Below are positions 50,644 through 59,217 of a stretch of DNA of 64,000 bases, one piece after another. The first letter of the stretch is position 1; the number at the start of each line of letters is the position of its first letter. The DNA lies in NCBI RefSeq assembly GCF_014204515.1, contig NZ_JACHLI010000005.1, forward strand, positions 124,001-188,000, written 5' to 3'. The translations under genes were made by a program, and so were the position numbers. Source of the stretch: Pseudomonas nitroreducens. GTDB taxonomy: Bacteria; Pseudomonadota; Gammaproteobacteria; Pseudomonadales; Pseudomonadaceae. The notes below the pieces were generated by a model. That model was not told where the DNA came from. It saw nothing but the letters and a program-made list of their open reading frames with translations, and ran no database searches.

Positions 50644-53600
50644 TCAACTGACCAGTCCGCGACCGCAATAGTGGTCGTCCAGTACCAGGCGCTTGAGCAG
50701 CTTGCGCTCTTCTTCATCGGGGCTGACGCTGAAGGTCGACCAGATGTCCTTGGCCAGATCCCGCGGCGGCAGGAAGTCTGAGTGAAGGGTGGCACGGATA
50801 TCCAGCACGTCCTGCAGGTACGCCAGGGCTCCGCCCTGAATCTGCTGGCGGATTTCACGCGCCGCCAGCTCTTCCTCGCCCAGCCCCTGGAAACGAGCCA
50901 GCAGTGTGCCGTCGGCTTCCAGCTGGTAATGGTTGATCTGGGCGTCGTCGGCGCTGAGCAACTGCTCGAGCAGGAAGTTCTGGTCGAACAGGCTGCAGTT
51001 GCCACGACTGGCCCGGGACACTCGGTCGGAGAAGCAACCGTCGGCGAAGACCCTGGCGTCACTCGCGAAAGCATCGACCAGCTCGTCGGTGACCATGTAG
51101 TAGCCGTTGACCGGTCTCTCCAGCCAGGCGTTCAGATGGCGCTGGATGGTGCCGGAATAGCCGACATCGACCACCGCCAGGGCGCCGGCAGTGGTCAGTC
51201 CGGAGTCTTCCAGGTAGCGCTGCAGCGCCGGGGCCTCGAGCTCGGCCTGGGCCAGTATCCGCGGCAGGAGGTGACGCAGCACCGGCTCGATATGGCTGAC
51301 GTCATTGTTGCCGATATCCAGCAGCCGCCCGGCGCTCCACAAGCCACGGGCTTCCAGGTCGAGCAACTCTTCCTCGGTCAGAGCCACGCCGAAGCGGGCC
51401 GCCAGCAGGTTTTCCAGGGTGCCGGAGAAGTAGTTGGGGCGGGCCAGGGTCAGGACGTCGTCGAAGCTGCGCAGACGCGGCACGCTCACCGCCCGCCGCG
51501 ACAGCACCAGGTAGTGGGACGCCGCTGTGCCGGGTTCGCGGGCCGCCCACAGGTCGAACGCGGCCTTGAGCAGCTTGCCTTCGCGGGAGAGGAAGTACAG
51601 TCGCTCGATGCCGTCGCGCTCGGCACGCTCGCGCAGCCAGGTGACGAAGTGAGTGAGCAGCGGTCCGACCACGTTGTAGCCCAGCAGTTCTGCCGAGCCC
51701 TGGGAGAAGGCAGCCGGGCGGAAGGTGCCGAAGGCGATCTTGGCGAAGTTGCGACGCAGCAGCAGGCCCAGGGCGAGTTCGGCGCTGAGGTCGTCGCGGC
51801 CTCGGGTGTTTTCCACCAGGCGACTCCAGTGCGGCAGGCCCCGCGCCAGGTCCACGGGCTTGAGCACATGCAGCAGCTCCATACCCATATCGCCGGGGAT
51901 CTGTACGTCGGAGCGCTCGTTGTCGCCGACCATCAGCATCTGCTCGGGCAGCAGCTGTTCCTCGCGCAGGGCCAGTTCGTAGAGCTGCCCAGTGTCCTTG
52001 CGCACGCCGACTTCGCCGGAGATGTACAGCTTGTCCCACTGCAGGATCCTGGCTTTCTGCAGCATGGCGGTGATCACCGGTTGCGGCAGGAACATGTCGC
52101 TGAGCAGCACCACACGCTTGCCCAGGCGCTTGGCGTAGCGCAGCAGGGCAATGCTCTCGGGGCGCGGCGTGACGCAGGCGAACTCGGTTTCCTCCTCGCG
52201 CTGGCGCAGGGCCTGGAGGGTGCCTTTCTCGATGCCGGCCAGGCGTCCCAGTTCGTCGAAGATTTCCGCGGTGGTGATGTCGCGGCCGGCTTTTTCCCGG
52301 GCCCGGGCCTCGGCGACGGCGCGGTAGCGCAGGTACTTTTCCGCGGTGCCCTTGTCGACCCGCTGGGCCGTGAGGCGCTTGATCGATTCGGGATCGAGCA
52401 GCGGGCGCAGCAGCAGGGTATCGAAGATGTCGAAGGCGACCGTCCTGATGGCAGGATTGGCGATCTGCCGTTGCAGGTCCTGTTCACTGCGCGCCAGGTA
52501 GCTGTCGAAGCGCCAGGCTGACCAGGAGTTCGAGTGCTGGCAGCGCAGAATGGCAGGTGGCAGGCCCTGGCTGCGGCTGGTCAGCACCAGCAGGCGCTCC
52601 AGGCAATGGGCGAAGGTGCCGTCGGTCTGGCCGGCCTCTTCGGCGAAGTCATCCAGGCTGATGCCGGCTGCGAACAGCGGCGCCAGTGCCTCGCGCGAGG
52701 CCCAGAACATGCTGCCGGCGGGGAAGTGGAAATAGCTTTCCGGAATGTCGCTGATGCCCAGGCGCTGGCACCACTGATGACCCATGGCGCGGTTGGCCAA
52801 CCAGGTATTGGCGACGTAGTGCAGTCGCTCGAAGTTCTGCGGATAGACGATGCCGGCCTGGCGCGACGACAACAGCTGGAAGATCGAGCGGATCTGCCGT
52901 TCGCTGCCGGCCAGGCTCTGGCACAGGTACTCGCGCCAGCCATCGGTGGCACCGTTGTTGAACAGTGATTTCTTGCTGTGCAGGTGCAACAGGTAGTCGT
53001 ATTGCTGCAGTACTGCGCCGAACTGGCAGAACATCGGCGCGATGTCCCGTCCGCGGTTGGGGACGATCTCGACCTGCAGGGTGCCCTGCTGCGGCAGGTT
53101 GGCGAACTGGGCCTTGCAGGCGCGCAGTCCGACCTCGTCCTTGACCGAGACGTAGAGGTCGTAAGGGAACGGCATGTGGCTCAGGTAGCTGCGGAATTCC
53201 TCGGCCAGGTCGCTGTAGTACATGTGCAGGTGGATGGCGATGCGGCCCTCCAGGGCGTCACACGGAGCGATCTGGTAGATGTCGGTCAGTTCGGTCGGCC
53301 AGTGCGCCGCGGGTTGCGCCTGCTGCTCCAGCTGGCGCTTCCAGCGTTCGTAATGCCCCAGCCCGTTGAAGGCGAAGCCGAAGCGGCGGTAGGCGGTCAG
53401 CAACAGGCGCTCGCGCTGGGCGGGAGGAATGCGCCAGTAAATGGAGCGCCCCACCTGGTGCAGGTAGTTGCGCAGGCTGACCAGCGCTTCACCGCGCCGC
53501 CCGCGGGCCAGCCGGGAGGCGAAGCGCAGGGGTTTGGTCAGGGTCCAGGAGACCGAGCGCTGGATTTCGTCCAGCGAGCGTTGCGCACCGGCCAGCAGCG

Positions 53601-54618
53601 ACTGGCTGTGCTCCAGATTGGCCGAGAGCCGGGCAATTTCGTTCAGCCGTTGTTGCGCGTCCTCCAGTTCCAGGCTCTGCCGGGCAATCACGAACTGCAG
53701 GCTGTCGATGGTGGCGTGGGACTCCTGCAGCACTTCGCTGTGCAGGCAGTCCTGCTGGTGCAGGGCCTCCAGGGTAGAGCGTAGTGCCTTACAGCGCTCG
53801 CTCAGCCGATCGATCCGGCTCAGGGTCTCGGGGGCGTCAAGGGGCAGTTCGTCGCTGGCCAGCCGCTGCAGCAGGTCGAAGCACTCGCGTACCTCGTCGG
53901 GAGCGCGGTCGATCAGGTCATGGCCGTCGGCGGAAAACTGGCTGTGCTGCAGGTCGGTACTGAGGAACTTCTCGATGTAATCGTCGAGCTGTGATTGTGT
54001 GGGGGCAGGCAGCCCCAGTTGTTTGCCCAGGCGCAGGATCTGCTGGGCCGGGTCGCCCATCAACTGGTCGTAACTGAGCACGGCCGCGTGCTGGCCGCGG
54101 CTGTAGCGCAGCCCCTGCAGCATGTAGTCGAGCCACAGGTAGAGCCCTTTGGCTTCGCTGAAGCCGTCGCGCTTGTGCAGCGAGCTCGCGACGCTCAACG
54201 GGTGGCGCAGGCTCAGGACGAAGGCCGGCTCGATGCCGGCCCGTTCGAACACGCGCAGCCAGAAGGGCAGCAGCAGCGAGATGCGCGGATCCTTCAAACC
54301 GAGGATCGGGGTATCGGCGAAGTATTCGCGCAGGTAGTTGAGCGCGCGTTCCTGCAAGTCGGAGCCGTCGAAGCTGGCGAGCTGCTGCGCATCCAGTGGT
54401 CGCAGCGAGTGCCAGGTATGCCCGAGCGCCCCGAGCACATCGGTGTTGATGTCGACGATTTCCTGGTCTTCCCAGAAACCGCGCTCGTTGTTGCTTTGCG
54501 CGGCCGGCATCAGGTTGTCGCCCAGGTCCACGCCCAGAGTCGTGAGCCCCCTGGCGATCGCACTGGTACCGCTGCGGTGCATGCCAAGTACGACGATGGC
54601 CCGTTGACGCTCTTGCAC
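50644..54618 (-). CDS. Sulfotransferase-RgpF (rhamnan synthesis)-HAD multidomain protein
   Basis: A 1324-residue fusion. Residues 1-225 form a sulfotransferase: 5'-phosphosulfate loop GMHRSGTS (12-19) and 3'-phosphate segment SLRHPLSVASSLHKRDG (136-152). A coiled-coil stretch spans roughly 260-350. Residues 455-705 match rhamnan-synthesis protein F (RgpF), with VPNRGRDIAPM (519-529) and LHLHSKKSLF (544-553). Residues 725-920 are a HAD-like domain: AFDIFDTLLL (728-737), LLSDMF (838-843), MVGDNERSDV (896-905). The rest, to 1324, has no confident family. GTG 54618 follows GGAG. With cysC behind and rmlBDAC ahead, it probably assembles and sulfates a rhamnose-containing glycan. Confidence 0.82.
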   Translation of the reverse strand: MQERQRAIVVLGMHRSGTSAIARGLTTLGVDLGDNLMPAAQSNNERGFWEDQEIVDINTDVLGALGHTWHSLRPLDAQQLASFDGSDLQERALNYLREYFADTPILGLKDPRISLLLPFWLRVFERAGIEPAFVLSLRHPLSVASSLHKRDGFSEAKGLYLWLDYMLQGLRYSRGQHAAVLSYDQLMGDPAQQILRLGKQLGLPAPTQSQLDDYIEKFLSTDLQHSQFSADGHDLIDRAPDEVRECFDLLQRLASDELPLDAPETLSRIDRLSERCKALRSTLEALHQQDCLHSEVLQESHATIDSLQFVIARQSLELEDAQQRLNEIARLSANLEHSQSLLAGAQRSLDEIQRSVSWTLTKPLRFASRLARGRRGEALVSLRNYLHQVGRSIYWRIPPAQRERLLLTAYRRFGFAFNGLGHYERWKRQLEQQAQPAAHWPTELTDIYQIAPCDALEGRIAIHLHMYYSDLAEEFRSYLSHMPFPYDLYVSVKDEVGLRACKAQFANLPQQGTLQVEIVPNRGRDIAPMFCQFGAVLQQYDYLLHLHSKKSLFNNGATDGWREYLCQSLAGSERQIRSIFQLLSSRQAGIVYPQNFERLHYVANTWLANRAMGHQWCQRLGISDIPESYFHFPAGSMFWASREALAPLFAAGISLDDFAEEAGQTDGTFAHCLERLLVLTSRSQGLPPAILRCQHSNSWSAWRFDSYLARSEQDLQRQIANPAIRTVAFDIFDTLLLRPLLDPESIKRLTAQRVDKGTAEKYLRYRAVAEARAREKAGRDITTAEIFDELGRLAGIEKGTLQALRQREEETEFACVTPRPESIALLRYAKRLGKRVVLLSDMFLPQPVITAMLQKARILQWDKLYISGEVGVRKDTGQLYELALREEQLLPEQMLMVGDNERSDVQIPGDMGMELLHVLKPVDLARGLPHWSRLVENTRGRDDLSAELALGLLLRRNFAKIAFGTFRPAAFSQGSAELLGYNVVGPLLTHFVTWLRERAERDGIERLYFLSREGKLLKAAFDLWAAREPGTAASHYLVLSRRAVSVPRLRSFDDVLTLARPNYFSGTLENLLAARFGVALTEEELLDLEARGLWSAGRLLDIGNNDVSHIEPVLRHLLPRILAQAELEAPALQRYLEDSGLTTAGALAVVDVGYSGTIQRHLNAWLERPVNGYYMVTDELVDAFASDARVFADGCFSDRVSRASRGNCSLFDQNFLLEQLLSADDAQINHYQLEADGTLLARFQGLGEEELAAREIRQQIQGGALAYLQDVLDIRATLHSDFLPPRDLAKDIWSTFSVSPDEEERKLLKRLVLDDHYCGRGLVS

Positions 54619-54627
54619 GCTGAATCT

Positions 54628-54657
54628 CCGTGGTTCTTGTTGCCGTGGTTCTTGTTA
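54628..54657. repeat. 15-bp tandem duplication upstream of the sulfotransferase fusion
   Basis: CCGTGGTTCTTGTTG is followed directly by CCGTGGTTCTTGTTA, differing at the last base. It lies in the 74-bp gap between rmlC and the fusion gene, just upstream of the latter's ribosome-binding site, and may be a recent slippage event. Confidence 0.75.
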
Positions 54658-54692
54658 TGGGCGATCTCGCCGCCCAGACAGGCGGCCCGGGG

Positions 54693-55238
54693 TCAGTCGA
54701 AGAGTTCGGCCTCACCCAGGCTGACGCCCAGGCGATCCTTGCCGGACAGCTCGGGTTCGCCCTGCAGCGGCCATTCGATGGCCAGCTCCGGGTCGTCCCA
54801 GGCGATGCAGCGCTCATGTTCGGGCGCCCAGAAGTCGGTGGTCTTGTAGAGGAACTCGGCGCTCTCGCTGGTGACCACGAAGCCGTGGGCGAAGCCCTCG
54901 GGAATCCACATCTGCCGCTTGTTCTCGGCGCTCAGCAGCTGGCCGACCCAACGCCCGAAAGTCGGTGAGCGGCGCCGCAGGTCGACGGCGACGTCGAACA
55001 CCTCGCCCTGGACCACGCGTACCAGTTTTCCCTGCGCCTGATTGATCTGGTAATGCAGGCCGCGCAGCACGTGGCGGGCTGAGCGGGAATGGTTGTCCTG
55101 GACGAATTCGACCGTGTGCCCCAGAGCCTGCTCGAATTTGCGCTGATTGAAGCTTTCGAAGAAGAAGCCGCGGCTGTCGCCGAACACTTGGGGTTCGAGG
55201 AGCAGGACATCGGGAATCGCCAGCGGGGTGACTTTCAT
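54693..55238 (-). CDS. rmlC: dTDP-4-dehydrorhamnose 3,5-epimerase
   Basis: A 181-residue cupin epimerase, third step of dTDP-L-rhamnose synthesis. Active-site residues lie in RGFFFESFNQRKF, FVQDNHSRS (with basic triad residues) and VLRGLHYQ; AHGFVV follows. Its ATG overlaps the rmlA stop by one base (TGATG). Confidence 0.96.
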   Translation of the reverse strand: MKVTPLAIPDVLLLEPQVFGDSRGFFFESFNQRKFEQALGHTVEFVQDNHSRSARHVLRGLHYQINQAQGKLVRVVQGEVFDVAVDLRRRSPTFGRWVGQLLSAENKRQMWIPEGFAHGFVVTSESAEFLYKTTDFWAPEHERCIAWDDPELAIEWPLQGEPELSGKDRLGVSLGEAELFD

Positions 55239-56119
55239 CAGTAGACCGTTTGCGTCAGAAGGCGTTGGAGGTAGAGGCCATAGCCGCTCTTGGCGAGCGG
55301 GGCGGCCAGGTTCTGTAGTTCCTCGGCGCTGATCCAGCCCTGGCGGAAGGCGATTTCCTCGGGACAGGCGACCTTGAGCCCCTGGCGGTTTTCCAGGGTG
55401 GCGATGAACTGGCTGGCTTCCAGCAGCGATTCGTGGGTACCAGTGTCGAGCCAGGCGTAGCCGCGGCCCATGATCTCCACCGACAGGTCGCCGCGCTCCA
55501 GGTAGACGCGGTTGACGTCGGTGATCTCCAGCTCGCCGCGGGCCGAGGGGCGGATGCTCCTGGCGATCTCGACGACGTGCTGGTCGTAGAAGTACAGGCC
55601 GGTCACCGCGTAGTTGGACTTCGGGGTGGTCGGTTTTTCTTCCAGGCTGATGGCCTTGCCGAAGCGGTCGAACTCGACCACGCCGTAGCGTTCCGGATCG
55701 TGCACGTGGTAGGCGAACACGCTGGCGCCGCTTTCGCGCTGCATGGCGTTGACCAGCAGCTCCTGGAAGTCATGGCCGTGGTAGATGTTGTCGCCCAGTA
55801 CCAGGGCGCTGAGGCTGTCGCCGACGAAGTCCGCGCCGATGATGAAGGCCTGCGCCAGGCCCTCCGGGGACTGCTGCACCGCGTACTGCAGCTCTACGCC
55901 CCAACGCCTGCCGTCGCCCAGCAACTGCTGGAAGCGCGGCGTGTCCTGGGGGGTGGAGATGATCAGGATTTCGCGGATGCCCGCCAGCATCAGGGTGCTC
56001 AGTGGGTAGTAGATCATCGGCTTGTCGTAGACCGGCAGCAGTTGCTTGGACACCGAGAGGGTGGCCGGGTGCAGACGGGTGCCGGAGCCGCCGGCGAGAA
56101 TGATGCCCTTGCGCTTCAT
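55238..56119 (-). CDS. rmlA: Glucose-1-phosphate thymidylyltransferase
   Basis: A 293-residue nucleotidyltransferase making dTDP-glucose from dTTP and glucose-1-phosphate. The N-terminal signature GIILAGGSGTRLHPAT, QLLPVYDKPMIYYPLS and VLGDNIYHGH are diagnostic. It is feedback-inhibited by dTDP-rhamnose in P. aeruginosa. Coupled to rmlD by ATGA and to rmlC by TGATG. Confidence 0.97.
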   Translation of the reverse strand: MKRKGIILAGGSGTRLHPATLSVSKQLLPVYDKPMIYYPLSTLMLAGIREILIISTPQDTPRFQQLLGDGRRWGVELQYAVQQSPEGLAQAFIIGADFVGDSLSALVLGDNIYHGHDFQELLVNAMQRESGASVFAYHVHDPERYGVVEFDRFGKAISLEEKPTTPKSNYAVTGLYFYDQHVVEIARSIRPSARGELEITDVNRVYLERGDLSVEIMGRGYAWLDTGTHESLLEASQFIATLENRQGLKVACPEEIAFRQGWISAEELQNLAAPLAKSGYGLYLQRLLTQTVY

Positions 56120-57021
56120 GCGAGTCTTTCTCCGATCAGCTCAACCAGCATGCGCCGGACGTGGAACTGCCAGTCTGGCAGGGTAATGCCGAAGGTCGAG
56201 CGCAACCGGCTGGTATCCAGCCGGGAGTTGGCGGGACGAGGAGCGGGTAATGGGTAGTCCTGGGTCATGATCGGCAAGACGTGCTCCGCGTCGGTACGCA
56301 GCGGCAGTCCCAGCCGTGTCGCTTCGTCGATGACGAAACGGGCGTAGCCGTGCCAGCTGACCTCACCGCTGGCGGCCAGGTGATAGAGGCCGCCAAGGCT
56401 GTCGGGCTGTGGATGGGTGTTAAGCCGGGCCAGCATCTGGGCGGTGACGTCGGCGATCAGCTCGGCGCTGGTGGGCGCGCCGATCTGGTCGGCCACGATG
56501 CGCAGCTCCTCCCGCTCGTCGGCCAGGCGCAACATGGTCTTGGCGAAGTTGGCGCCGCGTGCGGCGAACACCCAACTGGTCCGCAGGATCAGGTGACGGC
56601 AGCCGCTGGCGCGGATCGCCTGCTCGCCGGCCAGTTTGCTCCGGCCATAGGCGTTCAGCGGAGCCGTCGGGTCTTCTTCGCGAAAGGCCGGGCCTTCGCG
56701 GCCATCGAATACGTAGTCGGTGGAGTAGTGCACCAGCCAGGCGTCCAGCTCCCGGGCCAGTTCGGCCAGCAATCCGACCGCCTCGGCGTTCACCCGCTGA
56801 GCCCGCTCGCTCTCGGCTTCCGCCTTGTCCACTGCGGTGTAGGCCGCCGCGTTGACGATCAGGGAAGGGCGCTGAGCCCGCACCAGCGCGCGCAGGCCGT
56901 CGAGGTCTTCCAGGTTGCCGAGTTGGCGGTCGCAGGCCGTCACCCGCCCCAGGGGCGCGAGGGCGCGCTGCAGCTCCCAGCCCACCTGGCCGTTGCTGCC
57001 CAGAATCAGGATGTCTTTCAT
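56116..57021 (-). CDS. rmlD: dTDP-4-dehydrorhamnose reductase
   Basis: A 301-residue SDR completing dTDP-L-rhamnose. The NADPH motif is LGSNGQVGWEL, with STDYVFDG and YGRSKLAGE (YxxxK) as catalytic parts. ATG 57021 overlaps the rmlB stop by four bases (ATGA), giving the start. Confidence 0.96.
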   Translation of the reverse strand: MKDILILGSNGQVGWELQRALAPLGRVTACDRQLGNLEDLDGLRALVRAQRPSLIVNAAAYTAVDKAEAESERAQRVNAEAVGLLAELARELDAWLVHYSTDYVFDGREGPAFREEDPTAPLNAYGRSKLAGEQAIRASGCRHLILRTSWVFAARGANFAKTMLRLADEREELRIVADQIGAPTSAELIADVTAQMLARLNTHPQPDSLGGLYHLAASGEVSWHGYARFVIDEATRLGLPLRTDAEHVLPIMTQDYPLPAPRPANSRLDTSRLRSTFGITLPDWQFHVRRMLVELIGERLA

Positions 57022-58076
57022 GCGTACTGCTGGCTGAGCCACTCCCGATAGGCGCCGCTGGCGACGTTCTCGACCCAGGCCTGGTTGTCCAGGTACCAGC
57101 GCACGGTCTTGGCGATGCCGGTCTCGAAGGTCTCCGCCGGCTTCCAGCCCAGTTCACGCTCCAGCCGGGAAGCGTCGATGGCATAGCGCCGATCGTGGCC
57201 GGGGCGGTCCTTGACGAAGCTGATCTGCTCGCGATAACTGCGACCATCGGCGCGCGGCGACTCGCGGTCGAGGCTGTCGCAGATGTGGTGGACCACGTCC
57301 AGGTTGGCTTTCTCGTTCCAGCCACCGACGTTGTACGTCTCGCCCACCTGACCGGCTTCCAGTACCCGGCGAATGGCGCTGCAGTGGTCCTTGACGTACA
57401 GCCAGTCGCGGATCTGCTGGCCGTCGCCGTAGATCGGCAGGGGCGCGCCGGCCAGGGCGTTGCGGATCACAAGGGGAATCAGCTTCTCGGGGAAGTGATA
57501 GGGCCCGTAGTTGTTCGAGCAATTGGTGGTCAGGACCGGCAGGCCGTAGGTGTGGTGGTAGGCGCGGACCAGGTGGTCGGACGCGGCCTTGGACGCCGAG
57601 TAGGGGCTGTTGGGCTGGTACGGGTGCTGTTCGGTGAAGGCCGGCGCCTGGGGCTCCAGGGTGCCGTAGACCTCGTCGGTGGAGACGTGGAGGAAGCGGA
57701 ACTGCGCTCTGGCTTCTTCCTCCAGTGCGTTCCAGTAGGCACGCACTGCTTCGAGCAGGTGGAAGGTGCCGACCACGTTGGTCTGGATGAAGTCTTCCGG
57801 GCCGAGGATCGAGCGGTCCACATGGGACTCGGCGGCGAAGTTCAGCACCGCGCGGGGCTGGTACTGCTCCAGCAGTGCGGCGACCAGGCGGGTGTCGCCG
57901 ATGTCGCCGTGAATGAAGTGGTGACGGGAGTCGCCGTCAAGGCTGGCGAGGTTCTCGCGGTTGCCGGCGTAGGTCAGCTTGTCCAGGCTGACGACGGTCT
58001 CGTCCTGGCCAGCCAGCCAGTCGAGCACGAAATTGGAGCCGATGAAGCCGGCGCTTCCTGTTACGAGGATCGTCAT
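57018..58076 (-). CDS. rmlB: dTDP-glucose 4,6-dehydratase
   Basis: A 352-residue extended SDR, second step of dTDP-L-rhamnose synthesis. Motifs are TGSAGFIGSNFV, FAAESHVDRSI, the STDEVYGTL active-site loop and YSASKAASDH (YxxxK). The glycosyltransferase gene upstream ends six bases before its ATG, so both seem co-transcribed. In P. aeruginosa rmlB is the first gene of rmlBDAC. Confidence 0.97.
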   Translation of the reverse strand: MTILVTGSAGFIGSNFVLDWLAGQDETVVSLDKLTYAGNRENLASLDGDSRHHFIHGDIGDTRLVAALLEQYQPRAVLNFAAESHVDRSILGPEDFIQTNVVGTFHLLEAVRAYWNALEEEARAQFRFLHVSTDEVYGTLEPQAPAFTEQHPYQPNSPYSASKAASDHLVRAYHHTYGLPVLTTNCSNNYGPYHFPEKLIPLVIRNALAGAPLPIYGDGQQIRDWLYVKDHCSAIRRVLEAGQVGETYNVGGWNEKANLDVVHHICDSLDRESPRADGRSYREQISFVKDRPGHDRRYAIDASRLERELGWKPAETFETGIAKTVRWYLDNQAWVENVASGAYREWLSQQYA

Positions 58077-58082
58077 GGGGGG

Positions 58083-59027
58083 TCACAGCCTCTGAATGAG
58101 CGATGCGGCAACCAGTCCGAGGTTGCCGGGAAGCGTTTGTCGGTAAACCCCTGACTGGCTGATCAGCGACAGCTTGCGATACAGCGGTGCGTTGCGCGCA
58201 CTGCCGAACAACTCGAGGATCTGCTGGTTCTCCTGGGTCAGGTGCTCCCTGAAGTGAGAAACGGCCTCCAGATTCACGTCGTTCCAGTGTCGGAACGTTC
58301 CCTTGAGCATGCGTTGCAGACGAACGAATCGGTCCTTGACGCTCGAATTCGAGCCTATCAGGTTATTGCCGTGCTGGCGGTAGTTGATCGCCGGATGTTC
58401 GTCGTAATGCACCTTTCCGCCGCATCCGCTGACCAGGATATAGGCCCACCAGTCATGGGAAATGATCGGCACGTGGCGCGGCGTACGGCAGAGCAGCTCC
58501 GCCGTCAGTCCATTGAACAGCATGGTGTTGCCGCCAGCGATGCTCTGCACCAGGGCATTGGCGAAGCTGGGCGCACGACGGAACAGCGGCGACAGGCCGA
58601 TGGGCTGCCCGGCGGAGTCGATCAGTCGGGTCCTGGAGCAATAGAGCAGGGGGCGATCGGACTGTTGCGACATCGCCCAGGCAAGGCCGCGTTGCAGCTT
58701 GTCGGGCTCCCACAGGTCATCCTGGTCGCAGAAGGCGAAGAAGTCGGCTTCTTCCCTGGCACGCCCGATCGCAGACAGGAAGTTGGCGGCAAAGCCCTGG
58801 CGTGGGCCGGCATGGACGTGCAGGCGGTCGTTGCCAAGCCTCTGCCGATACTCCTGCAGGATAGCCAGCGTCGCATCACTGGAACCGTCGTCCGAGGCAT
58901 GAATGACCCAGTCCTGGCACGTCTGGGCGATCAGAGATTCCAACTGCTCGCGAAGGTAGGCGGCGCCGTTGTAGGTCGAGAGCAGTATCGCGACCCTGGC
59001 TGAGCGGTTGGGGGTTGTGCAAGACAT
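58083..59027 (-). CDS. Family 2 glycosyltransferase, rhamnosyltransferase-like
   Basis: A 314-residue GT-A fold glycosyltransferase. The N-terminal strand VAILLSTYNGAAYLREQL, nucleotide-binding SDDGSSD, the DXD motif FCDQDDLWEPDK and an NNLIG segment resemble rhamnosyltransferases that use dTDP-rhamnose, consistent with immediate linkage to rmlB. The acceptor is unknown. I chose ATG 59027; a TTG nine codons upstream (59054) has a better Shine-Dalgarno (AGGGG) and is possible. Confidence 0.88.
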   Translation of the reverse strand: MSCTTPNRSARVAILLSTYNGAAYLREQLESLIAQTCQDWVIHASDDGSSDATLAILQEYRQRLGNDRLHVHAGPRQGFAANFLSAIGRAREEADFFAFCDQDDLWEPDKLQRGLAWAMSQQSDRPLLYCSRTRLIDSAGQPIGLSPLFRRAPSFANALVQSIAGGNTMLFNGLTAELLCRTPRHVPIISHDWWAYILVSGCGGKVHYDEHPAINYRQHGNNLIGSNSSVKDRFVRLQRMLKGTFRHWNDVNLEAVSHFREHLTQENQQILELFGSARNAPLYRKLSLISQSGVYRQTLPGNLGLVAASLIQRL

Positions 59028-59217
59028 GGCGAGAGCCGAATGCTGTCTTTTCAAAGCGGCATCCCCTGCTTCTTATTAGTTATTTATCGCTTATATGACG
59101 CAGGATAAGTGTCTACGTTGCGGGCCGGCAACCCCGTATGCGGATGACTGGTCAGTCAATTTAGCTCCGGATCAGGTGGCGGATTCAAAGCCACCTGCCG
59201 GTCAATCCGGCGGCAGC
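59028..59217. promoter_or_regulatory. AT-rich spacer with hairpin, probable internal promoter region
   Basis: A 190-bp gap splits the otherwise tight polysaccharide gene run. Bases 59070-59105 are AT-rich and hold TATAAG/TAAATA-like hexamers that could serve as a -10 for the rml genes. An 8-bp stem, CAGGTGGC / GCCACCTG (59173-59197), follows the upstream glycosyltransferase stop without a T run. Both roles are tentative. Confidence 0.4.
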
